64,000 nt of DNA, taken from contig JAIUCV010000661.1 in the NCBI GenBank assembly GCA_026724425.1, positions 62,001 through 126,000 of the forward strand. Reading direction: 5' to 3'. This DNA is from Erythrophleum ivorense. Its lineage: Eukaryota; Streptophyta; Magnoliopsida; Fabales; Fabaceae. How positions within the stretch are numbered: the first letter of the stretch is position 1; every line of letters starts with the position of its first letter. The position numbers were made by a program, and so were the translations under genes. Below the pieces are notes generated by a model that ran no database searches, was not told the DNA's origin, and was given only the letters and a program-made list of their open reading frames with translations. This document shows positions 1 to 12,310 of the stretch, piece by piece.

Positions 1-1878
1 AAGGAGGGAGAGGAGAAATTGAAAGGGAAGACTTGTGTAATCTGAGAAGGTAGCTCTCTACTCTGTTCTTGTTGCATTCTTGGTTGTGTAATAGTCATTA
101 CATGTTGAGTATGTGCTTGTATGATGAGATATGCCATTGATTTTGCCTTGATGCATTGGTACCAATATGTTTATGATATGATGTATGAAAATTGCTCGGG
201 TGAGGTGGTGCCGAAAGTCCCTTGAGACGGGTGAGGAGGAGCCAAAAGTCCCTAAACCAAGGGTGAGGCCTATCCAAAAGTCCTAAAGCTCGGGTGAGGC
301 TAGACCGAAAGTCCCTAGAGCCTAGTCTTGGCATTGGTTTGATAGCATGGCATGTGTGGTGTTATTGTGGCTTGTATGCATGCTTGACTAGCTATATGCC
401 TTGGTTGCATCTTGAATGAGTATGAGCTATTGAGATTCTCCCGAATCTCACCCCCTTCCCATCCCATCCTATTATCCAGGTGGTGTTCAAAGAGAGGCGA
501 GCACACCTCACGGAGCCTAAAAGAGCATAGTTAGAATGATGTATAGCTTTTTGGTTCATTTGATGTAGAAGGTGCCAAAATTAAAGTGCACCTATTCTTT
601 TTGGAGTTGTAACTATATGAGCACATGTGAATGTATGTACAAATGATGTATGGATGATATAAAGAGTTAAAGTAATGAGAATGTATAAGTTGGCCTTTTG
701 AGGCTTATGTGAAATGGTGTATTCTCTTCCATAGCATAGTGAAATTGGAATGTATGATGATCTGAGTTATTTAGATAATTCACATATGTTATAGTGGTAC
801 TTTTAAATTTGCCCAATAGAGGTTAGAGCATGTGGGAGATCATTTAGACCCGTTTTGAACCCCATGTGGTGCTAAAACTACCAATTGGGTGAGCTCCGTC
901 AAAGTATGACCGGATGAGCTCTTCTTGTTATGAAATTTGGCATGCCTCTAGAGTCTATTGAGAGCTTCTTGAGAAGCTAGAGTGGGTAATATTCGGAGGT
1001 CTAGAGAATATTTGGTGAATTGTTGAAATTGGGAAATTTCAATGGTTTGGTCATGGTACTGTACATTGGGTCCGAAAATGAAACCATGTCATCCATAGAC
1101 CAAATGATGTCCAAATGTCATGAACCTTTAGGAGCATAAACTAGATATCCACAGTGGCCTATACCAACTGGAAGCACCTTAATTGGAGGTCTGTAGAGAG
1201 AGAAACGATTTACTGAAGTTCTGTATCAGCATCAGGGAAGTTTCTGACCTTCGTTACTGTTTTATCGGTTATCGAGGTCTTATAACTCCTCAACTGATCG
1301 GGACTTATTTTTCTCCTATATTTCACATCTGTAGCTTTCTAAATTGGTATAGTTCGCCCTGATTGGATTTTTGTGGATTTAATTACGACTTTCCGAAGTT
1401 CATGACAGTAAACTGCACCAGTATCAGGGACAGCTGGACATCTATTCCTTTTTCGCTGTCAATGAGGGTCTAAACGTTGAGATTGAGGCTGGGAGTTATT
1501 TTTAGTGTGAAGTTAACATCCCAAGCTTTCCAGAGAGCTATGATTTGCTTGATTCCCATTTTTTTAGAATTAGTTGTGATTTTCCAAAGTTGGAGCCAGA
1601 AATGTGATTTATGGGCCCGATTGAGAAATTGTAGTTTCTGAGTTTTTGGCTTCTTAACCATGGTTTGTGAGTTGTTTGAGACTATGTACAAGTTGTATAA
1701 ATGGTGTTTGAGTAGAAAATATGAATGATGGGTTCACGGGACCCACGGGACAAAATACGACCGGTTAAACCCGATTTTACGTGGTAAAATACCACGGTTT
1801 CGGTCAGTTTTTTTGGGAAATCATATGGAGTCAAGCCTAGAGGGAGATGAACTAGAGTGTAGTCAGTAAGGTGTTACA
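1..1878 (-). mobile_element. Family A solo-LTR-like element, inner copy, cut by window edge
   Basis: Read on the minus strand, the element begins TGTAACACC at 1878 and runs off the left edge of the window. It matches the complete copy at 56307-60130, including the short minisatellite and the tract rich in flat statements such as cagtggcct...ggaggtct. The 5 bases beside its start (aaggg, 1879-1883) would be the TSD, but the partner lies outside the window. Beyond 1879 the sequence is the 5' part of another family A copy, so this one appears inserted into it. The short ORFs inside have no family match and are not treated as genes. Confidence 0.7.
198..328. repeat. Minisatellite in family A LTR, 31-32 bp units
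   Basis: Four units start with gggtgagg at 198, 229, 261 and 292. Each carries a variant of ccaaaagtcccta. The same repeat on the opposite strand, with six units, lies at 58091-58272 in another A copy. Other A copies have a degenerate version, for example 3110-3290 and 18030-18180. Confidence 0.85.
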
Positions 1879-4800
1879 AAGGGAGGCTAGCCAAGTGAAA
1901 AGCAACTAAGAGAAAGCAAGAAAACAAGGTAAAATTTCCATTCTTTGGTAGTTTCTTCCTCCCCCTTCCTCTTGCACGAATTTGGACACCATGAGCCCAA
2001 TTCTTAGGGGCTGTTTTTTGTCCAATTCATGGAGGGATTAGAGGTTTTGGAGTGCAAAAATTAAGAATGAACTAATAGAATCAAGAACGGGGCATTAAGA
2101 AACAAGATGGAATCATTAGAGATCCAAATGCTCCCTCACAAATCTGATTTAACATGAATGTTCTTAGGCTTAATTGAATATTTAAACATGCTCCTAAGAC
2201 CCCTAGAGAGCTCCCCACATGCACTTCCCATCCAAGAAAGCAAAAAAATTGCAAGAAAAACTAATGAACTCTTAGCTAGAAAAGTGTAGAGCTCTTGAAC
2301 ACTTTGCAAAAACTGATTTGATATATGAGTTTTCTTACATGTGTGAGTATTTGATTAAGCTCCTAAGACCTCTAGGAAGCCTCCCAAGTGTGTCTCCCAT
2401 GAAGGAAAAATCAAGAAGGCCATGAACTCTTCTTCCCCCCATAGTCTCTGCCTAGGCAAGTTCCTATAGCTAGGGAGAGTTTTAAATTTTTTTAGGGCTA
2501 TTCTTGAGTCATATGTGATGAGTGAAGATGAGTAGAGACCTTGGAAAAAATTTAGAACTCAAAAAAAGTGAATTGGTGCCATAGGTTCCATATTAGGACT
2601 TAAAGAAGCAACATGATGCTAGGCCCTTTGTTTTAATGATGTGATGATTCCAAGAGGTTTAAAAGGAGTCAAGAATCATATTTGAAAAGAAAGAATGAGG
2701 CCTAGAAGTCATTTGATTGGTGTTGCTTCATTAGGTGTGATTATGGACCATAATGAAGCCTATAGAGCAATCTAGTGTTTTATCAAGTGATGTAGCCTTA
2801 GAATATGTTTCATAGACCTAATTGGCTCCCATAAATTGTATCTAGGCCAAGAGAAACTTTCTCCACCAAATTGTGGGTGTGTGGCCGAAAGAAGAGGCTT
2901 GAAAACTAAGGAAAAAGTGTGTGAAATTGTGCAAGGTAGCTCTCTCCACCTTCTCTCATGCATGGATGTGTGTTTAGCTTGTTTTAGAATGTGCATATGT
3001 GTATTTTCAAGCTAAGAAAAGTATGCTAGCATGCCTTTACATATCATGATCCTTGATGTCATGTTATGTTTTAAATGAATCTATGATATTTGTATGAGTT
3101 TGCTTGAGTGTGGGGAGGCCAAGAACTCTTACCTTTGGTGAAGATGAGCCAAGAACTCTTGAGCTTGGTTGAGACAAAGTGACGAGTCTCCCAAAAGCAA
3201 AGTGGGCTCCCAAGAGTATGGTTGAGTCCAAAGTACTCAAGAATGGGTAAGGCAAGTCTAAATCCATGAGGAGAAGTGTGAAGCCAATCCAAACACTTGG
3301 TGAGCTCTTGAATGATTTGTATGAGTGGTTCACATGCCAAGTTTGCCTTTAAAAAGTCTAGCTTTTATTTTCTCCACACATATATTTATAAGGCTTGGTT
3401 GCACATATTATGTATGATTGAATGGGAGATGAGCTATTGGGATTCTTTAAATCTCATCCCCTCCTCTCCAATGATTTAACATGCTAGGTGGGCCAAGTAA
3501 CTATGGTGAAGGGAGCCAACAACAATGAAGAAGAGAGATTGACAAGTTTATGCCTTGTTTTGTCCATTTTGGAACTATAATGATGGTTCATAATGTATAT
3601 GAGGTTGCAAATGTACTATGAAAGTTGAGACATGTGTAAATACCCTATTATGTGATGTTTAGATGTATGATTATGATATATGACCACTAGCCCATGTTTT
3701 GAGTATGTAAGGTTATAGAACGAGAATTTAAAGTTTGATAAATATGTGTATAACTGAGGGTTGAATGGCCAAAATGAGATGCATGAGATTTAAGACCATT
3801 TGGGTAGCTTACACAAGTCTTAAATATGCTTTTAGACTTTCCCAAAAGGTTCCCACAGTAAGGGAAGACCATTTGGCAAGTTTGGTACCTTATATGGAGC
3901 CAAATTTGACCATTATAAAACCCTATATCACTTTTTGGCCAAATGAATTAGTCTTGGTCTGAAATTTGACATGGAATTAGGTCTTAGTAAGAGCTTTCTG
4001 GGAAGCTAAAGATCATAATTTTTGGAGGTGTACAGAACATTTGATGATTTTTTGAAATTGACAAATTTTAGGAATCTGGTCTGCTGCATTATTCAATTGG
4101 TCCGAAATTGTTTTCTATCATTTGAGATTCAAATGATTTCCAATTGCCATGAAATTTTATAAGAGAAACTAGGAAATCACAGTGACTTGTGCCAACTGGA
4201 AGCACCTCATTTGGAGGTCTAGAGAGGAAGATATGAATTTTTGAAGTTTCTATCTAGTATCAATAGCCTTGCCCAACCAGAAGTACTGTTCCATCAAATT
4301 CTAAGATCTAAGCTTAATGAACTGATCTGGAGATATTTTTTATCTCTGTTTAACATCTATAGCTTTCCAGATTGATATCATTTGCATGGATTGGATTTTT
4401 GTGGAATTAATTGGACATTTTTTAAATTCATATCAGTAAATTGTGATAGCATCAGGACCCAGCTAACCTCTAGACAATTTCGCATGTCAAATGCCCTATG
4501 TGTGGGATATTATGACTTGTACATATTTTTACCATGAATTAGACATCCCAAAATTTCCAGAATGACCAAGATTACATGATTTCAATTTTTATAGATTTAG
4601 TTATGATTTTTCAAAGTTTACCCAAAAATGAGGCCAATCCTGTCCGAGAATGAACACTCATTTTCCATATCTCATTTCGATTTTCATGAGTTGTAGGCAT
4701 GTTTTTGGGATGAAAATGAGTTGTAATAATGTAATTAAATGAGGAAGTATAGTATAAGCTCACACGGTCCACGTGACATGGATTGAAATTTTTAGATATG

Positions 4801-4912
4801 ACGCAAACTGAAATTAATCCCATTTTCCTTGCTTTTTCTATGGGAAGCCTATATGAATCATGATAGAATGCTTAAGAATGGCATGAAATGAGCTAGAATT
4901 TATGGTGTTACA
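1879..4912 (-). mobile_element. Family A element, outer copy, 5' part only
   Basis: The minus-strand start TGTAACACC is at 4912. The sequence follows family A (compare 13806-16438 and 41321-43950) until 1879, where the inner copy interrupts it. The rest of this copy would lie left of the window. The element ends about 400 bp downstream of the stop codon of the MLP-like gene. Dispersed ORFs here, including one beginning MHERRWRELP, occur by descent in several A copies but are not conserved as protein. Confidence 0.7.
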
Positions 4913-5320
4913 AAATACTCACTCGACCATGGATCTCATATCTTACATTACATATAAGAGTAGCATAGCTGATGGCATCACATAGTAATAAGCGACCGAG
5001 CATCACAACAACTTCTAATTGAAGTTGTTCTTTATTCATATGTTTTATAACTTAAGGAAAAACACACACTAGACTTTAGGATTTGGATCTCTCAATTTGT
5101 TAAGAAATTGAAGGTGCTAATTTCTAAAAGAGAAAGATACAATGTGAGGTTCACCATGCAAGGTGTTAGGACACCTATAATTCAAGTGAGTCCAACACAT
5201 AATTGTATTTTTTTTCTCTCTAAAATTGACACCCTCAAAGTTTTATGAAATTGAAAATAGTCAAATCCTAGAACACTAATATCTTAAGAGATAAACAAGA
5301 CTAGTACTGAAAGATGGCCA
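4913..5320 (-). other. 3' flank and probable 3' UTR of the MLP-like gene
   Basis: This unique-looking AT-rich stretch lies between the family A element and the stop codon. The only clear polyadenylation-type signal downstream of the stop is AATAAA on the minus strand (tttatt at 5031-5036), about 285 nt after the stop. Assigning it as the real signal is an inference. Confidence 0.35.
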
Positions 5321-8281
5321 CTACTGGGTAAGGTGGGCATCAATGTCTTTGGTCCCTTCAACTGCCAACTGTATCACCGAGTGAGGGTCAAGAATGTAAC
5401 TATTTAGCTTTTCATATTCCACGGTGACATGCACCACACTTCCTTTATCCTTTGGACTTGCTTGTAGTGTTAATTTCAGGCTCTTGTAATATTTTAAGGG
5501 TTCTCCCTCTACAACTCCTAAAGTGATCAAGTTCTTCTCTGGATCTATGGCTTCAATTACCTCCTTAACCATGAAGTTGTTCCCATCTGCAGATTTATAC
5601 AACAGAAATTTGTTTTTGGATCAACATCAAGTTCAAAGTAAAATAGATAGTTGGATCTTATATCATGGTCAAATTAGTGATTTATATTTCAGTACATAAC
5701 TTGTCTAATGCAACAAACTTTCAAGCCTTTGATTAGCATATAGAGGTCCTAGGTGTTTTTGATAATAAAGAGAATGAAAAAAAGGAATAATAATAATAAT
5801 AATGTCCAGTTAACTGAATTAATTATGTAAAATCTTTCATATGTGGTCAAGAATATTTTACTCCAAAGCTAAGAAAAGCAATTAATGTTAATCCCAAAAA
5901 CCATGACCATATCTAAGAAAAATGAAAAATAATTGGCCTTTGTTACAGAATTATATTATTCACACGCTAATGATGTTGAAAGGGTTTTATTGAGCTCAAT
6001 AGAAAAAGATGTGCGGCTATGAGATAAGGGATCTGATGGTAAATGTCAACACTTGGAAAGATCAAAAAATTACCCATAAAAATTATGTTGACAAGGAAAA
6101 TATGTTGCGGCACAAAGTAAATTATTCATTTTAAGTATGTACAAAAGAAGTGACTTAGTTTATATATGGAATAAATTGACATTTTACTCCTTTCATGATT
6201 GTCTTAATTTAGTCTCTTGAAGTTTGAATATCTTATTTCAATCCTTCAAAGAGTATTTAAGTTCAATAACATCATGTTAAATGCTCACTAATAGATAGCT
6301 AATAAGAATGGGTTACTTGCGTTGAGTGTTAAACCATAATTAAAACATGTGATGGCAAGGTACTAAAATAATGTATACTTAGAGGCTTCTAGTAGTATGA
6401 AGCTCTATTATGTGCTCATGGCACGTATCAATAAGAATTGGTCCCTGTAAGGATCACACGTGACACCTCCTTGTGATTATTAGACATTAAACAATCACTT
6501 TATCTTAATCCATATCACCCATCTTTATTTATTATTTATTAGCATATTTAACTAAAGATGATATCAAAGATAAAATACTCTTTTGATGACTAAAATAAGA
6601 TGGTTGAACTTAAACTCTGAGAATCAATTAAAAAAAAGTATATCCTTGGAAGACTATATATATATAAGTTGACTACTTACCATGGACATAATGCCAGACA
6701 ATAATAGAACCCTCCTTGCCCCAGCTTCCTTCCACAGTAGCGCCCTGGATCTTACTAGGAGAAATATTAGGAATGTGGTGTGGCTTGCTGCTGAAAATTT
6801 CATGAAACTTCTTAGCAGAAGCATTAATGTGCACGTCGACTTCCAACTTACCAAATAACTGCTCCTCATTGCCCTGTCCCTGTGTAAGGTGTGAATCAAT
6901 TTCTTTGCTAATCTCAAATGCAAGCTGCATCAATGAGTGAGGATCTGGAACTTGTCCATGTAACTTCTCATATTCAAAGGTCCAGTGGGCTACACTGCCC
7001 TTTCCTTTTGGATTGACTTGAATTGTAGCTTTGAAGCCCTTGTAATGCTCAAGTAAATCACCCTCTATCACCTTAAAAGTAATCGAGTTTTTTGCTGAGT
7101 CTATGGCTTCAACCACATCCTTGGCCACGCATGCCTTCCCTTCTACATAGGAGAATTGTTCATTTCATCAGCATCATGCTCAAAGGATAACAAATTCTTA
7201 GATCTTTAATATAATCCTCAAAAGAAAACATTTCCTTGGATCACTACAAATAATAATCCAAATGTTGATATATGATCCTCATAATTTTGCTCAATTTTTA
7301 ATTTTATTTTATACAAATAATAATCCAAATGTTGATATATGACCCTCATAATTTTGCTCAATTTTTAATTTTATTTTATAGTTTAAAAATTTTTATAATT
7401 AAATTCTTATAATTTTAAGAAATTTTTTATTTATCTCTACCATTAAACTTCTTTCAATATGCCATTAAATTTTATTGGCATAATCAATCATGGGCGCACT
7501 CTAAATATGGATAATTTATCCTAATAAGAAGGATAAAAATACATATCAATAAAATTCACTCAAATGTGTAGTATGCATTACAACATTTATTAAGTGGCAT
7601 AAATAAGTTAGCATAATGCATAATATTTAAAGTGTCAAGATGGTATTGGATTGATTGTATTAACAAAATTTAATAGTATACACTAACAAAGATTTAACAG
7701 TACTAAATTAAATATATTTGTTACTATAAAGATTCAATTATAAACTTTTAATCTATATAAAATAAATTAAAAATAAAATATGAAATATAAGGATGAACAG
7801 GGTAATTTAACCTTAACCTAATCCGAAACATAAATCATTTACCTTCACAAACATTGAAAATTTGCTAGAATTTAATCTAAATTATTAATAGGTTTCAATA
7901 AGTTCATGAATTTTGAAAACTGAGGACGAGAAAACAAATAGCTGAAACATAAAAAATAGTGTGTTAACTAATTTTTGTAAATCAATGATAAGTAGTCAAA
8001 GCTTATTTCAATCTAAGACAAAGTCAAGCATATTTAATCTCCAAAATTAACAAAATTATTAATAAATATCTCTCTATATTGTAGTTTGCCTTACCGTGAA
8101 CATAATTCCAAACTATGATAGAGCCCACTTTGCCCCAGTCACCTTTATGCAAATCCACACTCTTTATTTTACCAGGGGAAACATTGGCAATGTGGTGAGT
8201 CTTGCTGCTGAAAATTTCATGGAACTTCTCAACAGAAGCATTTATGTGTACATCGGCTTCAACCTTACCAAAATGAGACAT
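5321..8281 (-). CDS. MLP-like protein with two tandem Bet v 1 domains (three exons)
   Basis: Exons on the minus strand are 8281-8095 (187 nt), 7142-6681 (462 nt) and 5586-5321 (266 nt). They sum to 915 nt, 304 residues plus stop. Both introns are GT-AG, phase 1, and split the codon after a YVH motif, so each domain keeps the same intron site. Domain 1 covers about residues 1-150, the linker 151-158 and domain 2 159-304. Each domain starts FGKxExDVHINAS, has an EG(D/E) followed by K-rich strand, and ends with a helix finishing IDxHLTQ. This is the major latex protein/PR-10 branch of the Bet v 1 fold, small proteins with a hydrophobic ligand pocket, usually cytosolic. The ligand here is unknown. 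Two-domain MLPs are known in Arabidopsis (for example MLP34). The start at MSHFGK was chosen because family members begin there and because a TATA box places transcription start near 8367. An in-frame upstream ATG at 8371 would add 30 hydrophobic residues. No frameshift or stop is visible, so the gene looks intact. Confidence 0.92.
5785..5803. repeat. (AAT)n microsatellite in MLP intron 2
   Basis: About six consecutive AAT units lie in the second intron (5587-6680). The rest of this intron shows no coding or repeat signal that I recognise. Confidence 0.8.
7246..7379. repeat. 67-bp tandem duplication in MLP intron 1
   Basis: Two adjacent copies (7246-7312 and 7313-7379) begin acaaataataatcc and differ at one position that I can see (gatcctc versus gaccctc). 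The near identity points to a recent local duplication inside the 952-bp first intron (7143-8094). Confidence 0.9.
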
Positions 8282-8390
8282 TTTTTTCTTCTTTTGATAG
8301 ATTGAAGGTATCACAGAAGAAACTAGACAGAAGAACAATATGTAGATAACGCAAACCAATTTGATGCCCAAAGAAGACTTGGGCCCTAAC

Positions 8391-8400
8391 CCTTATATAG
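8391..8400 (-). promoter_or_regulatory. TATA box of the MLP-like gene
   Basis: The minus strand reads CTATATAAGG. Plant TATA boxes lie about 32 nt before the start of transcription, which gives a start near 8367 and a 5' UTR of roughly 85 nt before the ATG at 8281. The position favours that ATG over the in-frame ATG at 8371. Confidence 0.65.
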
Positions 8401-8530
8401 GAAATTTGTGGTGTTTAAAGGTGCGACATATAATAAATGTCTACGGTCGCTTCACAACAGTGCAACCAGCATTCCTTTTGCAAGTTGTAATTTTGCATGG
8501 TCATATCAACATGAATTATCGTACCCCAGT

Positions 8531-9893
8531 TCGTTGGGCTGCTTAAATTATTTGTCCTTCACTTATATGACATTGATTGTCCTTCTTTGACTTTTTATGA
8601 CCTGCTATTTTCATGCCTAAACTCATCCTTTTCGTATCTTCTCTTATTTAGTCTAATTAGATTTGGTGGACGCGTAGGATCTGAAAAAATTACAAATTTA
8701 AAATTTAAAAAAATTATCACATTGTAAATAATTTAAAAATAATCATTTTATAATAAAAAAAATCTTCTTGAATTTAGTAATTATTATCTTCATATTTTAA
8801 AGTCTCTTAAATGCAATAAATATTATCTTAGGATCATCAAGGTTGAAAATAATGCTATAAAAATATTCCACGAATAAACTCAATAAATCTGGATTTTCAT
8901 TAAATAAATTAACTAAGTAATGAAAATAAAATTAATTAAAAAATGAAGAACATGTTTATATAGCATCTATATATATATATAATAGTTAATACACTGTGTA
9001 ACGTTTAACATATGATACTTTCATACATCACTATTACACTATTGTTATTTCTTATGTTTATTATTTTCTCTCAATTAGTATTTCATTATCATTTTTCATG
9101 TATTGGCCTTACGACCTTATTAACATCTACTATAAGATATGATCGATGAATCAACTACTGGAAATGAAAGGTTCCTCTCCTTTTTGGGGAAGTTCATGTT
9201 CTATGACGTTGTTCTATATCCACCCTTTGAACATGGTCTTTGCCACTTCTTAGTTCAACATATCATATTTAATTAGTTAAATGAATAAATAAATGAAAGA
9301 AATATTGACACGAGGGAAGCCACTTATATAAAATGTAATATTAAAGGTAAATGTGATTCAATTTCTTTCATTTGTCTTATTGAGAACATATTTTCTTCTC
9401 CAATTTTAATGAAATGAAAGGATGGATTGTAAAGGTTACTTAATTATTGCTACTTCTCTCCTGTACATTCATTAGAAATCAAAACATTTAATGAATTTTG
9501 AATCAAACACAATAAAAGAAAAAAATTCTCAAAAAGTAATAGAAGTAAAATTATTTGCTACAAAGGTAATAAACAACATAAATTTGGAATCACAGGTTCT
9601 AAATTTATTGTGTCTAAATTCTAAGACATTATCACATGCACACCTATTATACATCATTTTCTCATAACACCTATTATGCAGTATACCTATTGGAAAATTA
9701 CAAAATTTAGAACCAAACTGAAATTTTGTGGTGAGAATAATTATACATCATTTTCTTCCAGTGGAGCCTTCATTATGATTCCAGTCGTCTCATCTCGTTA
9801 AGCCACGGGCCATAGTGTCTCCCTCCTCATCATCTTCACCTTCAGCTGGGCTCCATTGTCGCTTTCAATTTTAATTTATATAAAATTTGTTAG
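8531..9893. repeat. Tandem duplication upstream of MLP gene, copy 1 (1363 bp)
   Basis: Copy 1 begins tcgttgggctgc and ends aaaatttgttag. It repeats almost without change at an offset of 1363 bp. It starts about 130 bp upstream of the TATA box, so it forms most of the gene's upstream region. No long ORF is present; small plus-strand ORFs recur in both copies because of the duplication. Confidence 0.9.
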
Positions 9894-11256
9894 TCGTTTG
9901 GCTGCTTAAATCATTTGTCCTTCACTTATATGACATTGATTGTCCTTCTTTGACTTCCTATGCCTTGCTATTTTCGTGCCTAAACTTGTCCTTTTCGTAT
10001 CTTATCTTATTTAGTATAATTAGATTTGGTGGGGGCGGAGGATCCGAAAAAATTACAATTTTAAAATTTAAAAAAATCATCACATTGTAAATAATTTAAA
10101 AATAATGATTTTATAATAAAAATAAATCTTCTTGAATTTAGTAATTATTATCTCCATATTTTAAAGTCTCTTAAATGCAATAAATATTATCTTAGGATCA
10201 TCAAAGTTAAAAAGAATGCTATAAAAATATTCCACGAATAAATTCAATAAATCTGGATTTTCATTAAATAAATTAACTAAGTAATGAAAATAAAATTAAT
10301 TAAAAAATGAAGAACATGTTTATATAGCGTATATATATATAATAGTTAATACACTGTGTTTAACATTTAACATATGATACTTTTGTACATCATTATTACA
10401 CTATTGTTATTTCTTTTGTTTATTATTTTCTCTCAATTAGTATTTCATTATCATTTTTCATGCATTAGCCTTACGACCTTATTAACATCTACTATAAGAT
10501 ATGATTGATGAATCAACTACTGGAAATGAAAGGTTCCTCTCCTTTATGGGGAAGTTCATGTTCTATGACGTTGTTCTATATCCACCCTTTAAACATGGTC
10601 TTTGCCACTTCTTAGTTCAACATATCATATTTAATTAGTTAAATGAATAAATAAATGAAAGAAATATTGACACGGGGGAAGCCACTTATATAAAATGTAA
10701 TATTAAAGGTAAATGTGATTCAATTTCTTTCATTTGTCTTACTGAGAACATATTTTCTTCTCCAATTTTAATGAAATGAAAGGACGGATTGTAAAGGTTA
10801 CTTAATTATTGTTACTTCTCTCCTGTACATTCATTAGAAATCAAAACATTTAACGAATTTTGAATCAAACACAATAAAAGAAAAAAATTCTCAAAAAGTA
10901 ATAGAAGTAAAATTATTTGCTACAAAGGTAATAAACAACATAAATTTGGAATCATAGGTTCTAAATTTATTGTGTCTAAATTCTAAGACATTATCACATG
11001 CACACCTATTATACATCATTTTCTCATAACACCTATTATGCAGTATAACTATTGGAAAATTACAAAATTTAGAACCATACTGAAATTTTGTGGTGAGAAT
11101 AATTATACATCATTTTCTTCCAGTGGAGCCTTCATTATGATTCCAGTCGTCTCATCTCGTTAAGCCACGAGCCATAGTGTCTCCCTCCTCATCATCTTCA
11201 CCTTCAGCTGGGCTCCATTGTTGCTTTCAATTTTAATTTATATAAAATTTGTTAGA
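9894..11256. repeat. Tandem duplication upstream of MLP gene, copy 2
   Basis: Copy 2 differs from copy 1 by scattered substitutions and a few small indels. The join is abrupt at gttag followed by tcgtttggctgc. After 11255 the sequence continues into a unique part (gttag then aatttatg), so unequal crossing over or replication slippage is the likely origin. Confidence 0.9.
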
Positions 11257-12310
11257 ATTTATGTTCATATTTTTAAAATTGATGAAATTCAAAATTTATT
11301 TATAATATAATATATTTCATAATTTTATTAAGTTATACCAAAATTTTTTAATAACTAATTATTTCATTAAACATCTAATTAATATATTTAAAGGAAGAAA
11401 TTGTACGTCACCTAATATATTTATGAGACATAAATATTTTAACAGTATAAATCTCACATTTCAGTTAATATTGGCAAATTTTATTTTAAAATTAAAATTC
11501 TCTTTATTTTCATAAATTATTGATATATATTTTTTGTCACATTTAATTTTTATATCGAACATAAGGATATATTTAATATTTATCCATCTTATTATACATA
11601 AATCTTGTAAATTGAACATAAAAAAGTTTTAAGAAAAAGTTACTACTTAAGATAGCACCACTTGTAAACTATAAAATATTATTTACCATAAAATATTATT
11701 TCATTACAAAAATAAATAAGTTATTTTAAATAAAATTATCAAATAAGACAAAATTCATTTTTCTCTAATTAAATTAATATAATTGTCGCCATCGCTTATT
11801 CGTATTAATTTTCTCACCACCTACCTTTTGTTATCCATATATGTTCTAATAGATATGCTTTACAGATGGATAATTTTATTGCCACAAATTTTATATTCAT
11901 AACTACTCATTAGTTTAGATAGATTTATTTGTTTTAGAAAAATAAAACCAAAGCACTTGCGTGTGTTGCAGCTGCAAGAGTTTATGTAGATGCGTTTAAC
12001 TTCCCTCCTAGAAAGTAAATTCCAATTTAAATAAAATAAATAAGTGAATAAATATTTAATTATTGCAAAATCGAGAAATTTAATTTTCGTAATTAATTTG
12101 GAGTGTGACTACATGAGACTGTTTATGCACTGTCTAAAATTTAGTTTTGCTAAATTTGTTATTTATCACATCTCTAAATTGGGCAAGTGATTAGCACAAA
12201 ATACAAGATAATCTCATATATGTATGTCTTCAAAACAGAAAGATGAAAATAACATAATACTGATCAAACTTTTTTATTTGTATAAATATGAGAAGCTCTC
12301 ACAAAAATTT
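11112..12310. repeat. Segment duplicated at 20571-21567
   Basis: The end of duplication copy 2 and the following 1.05 kb are found again, same strand, at 20571-21567. Both copies stop being similar after agaagctctcacaaaaattt. No gene is visible in the segment. This copy keeps 208 bp (11859-12066) that the other has lost. Confidence 0.85.
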
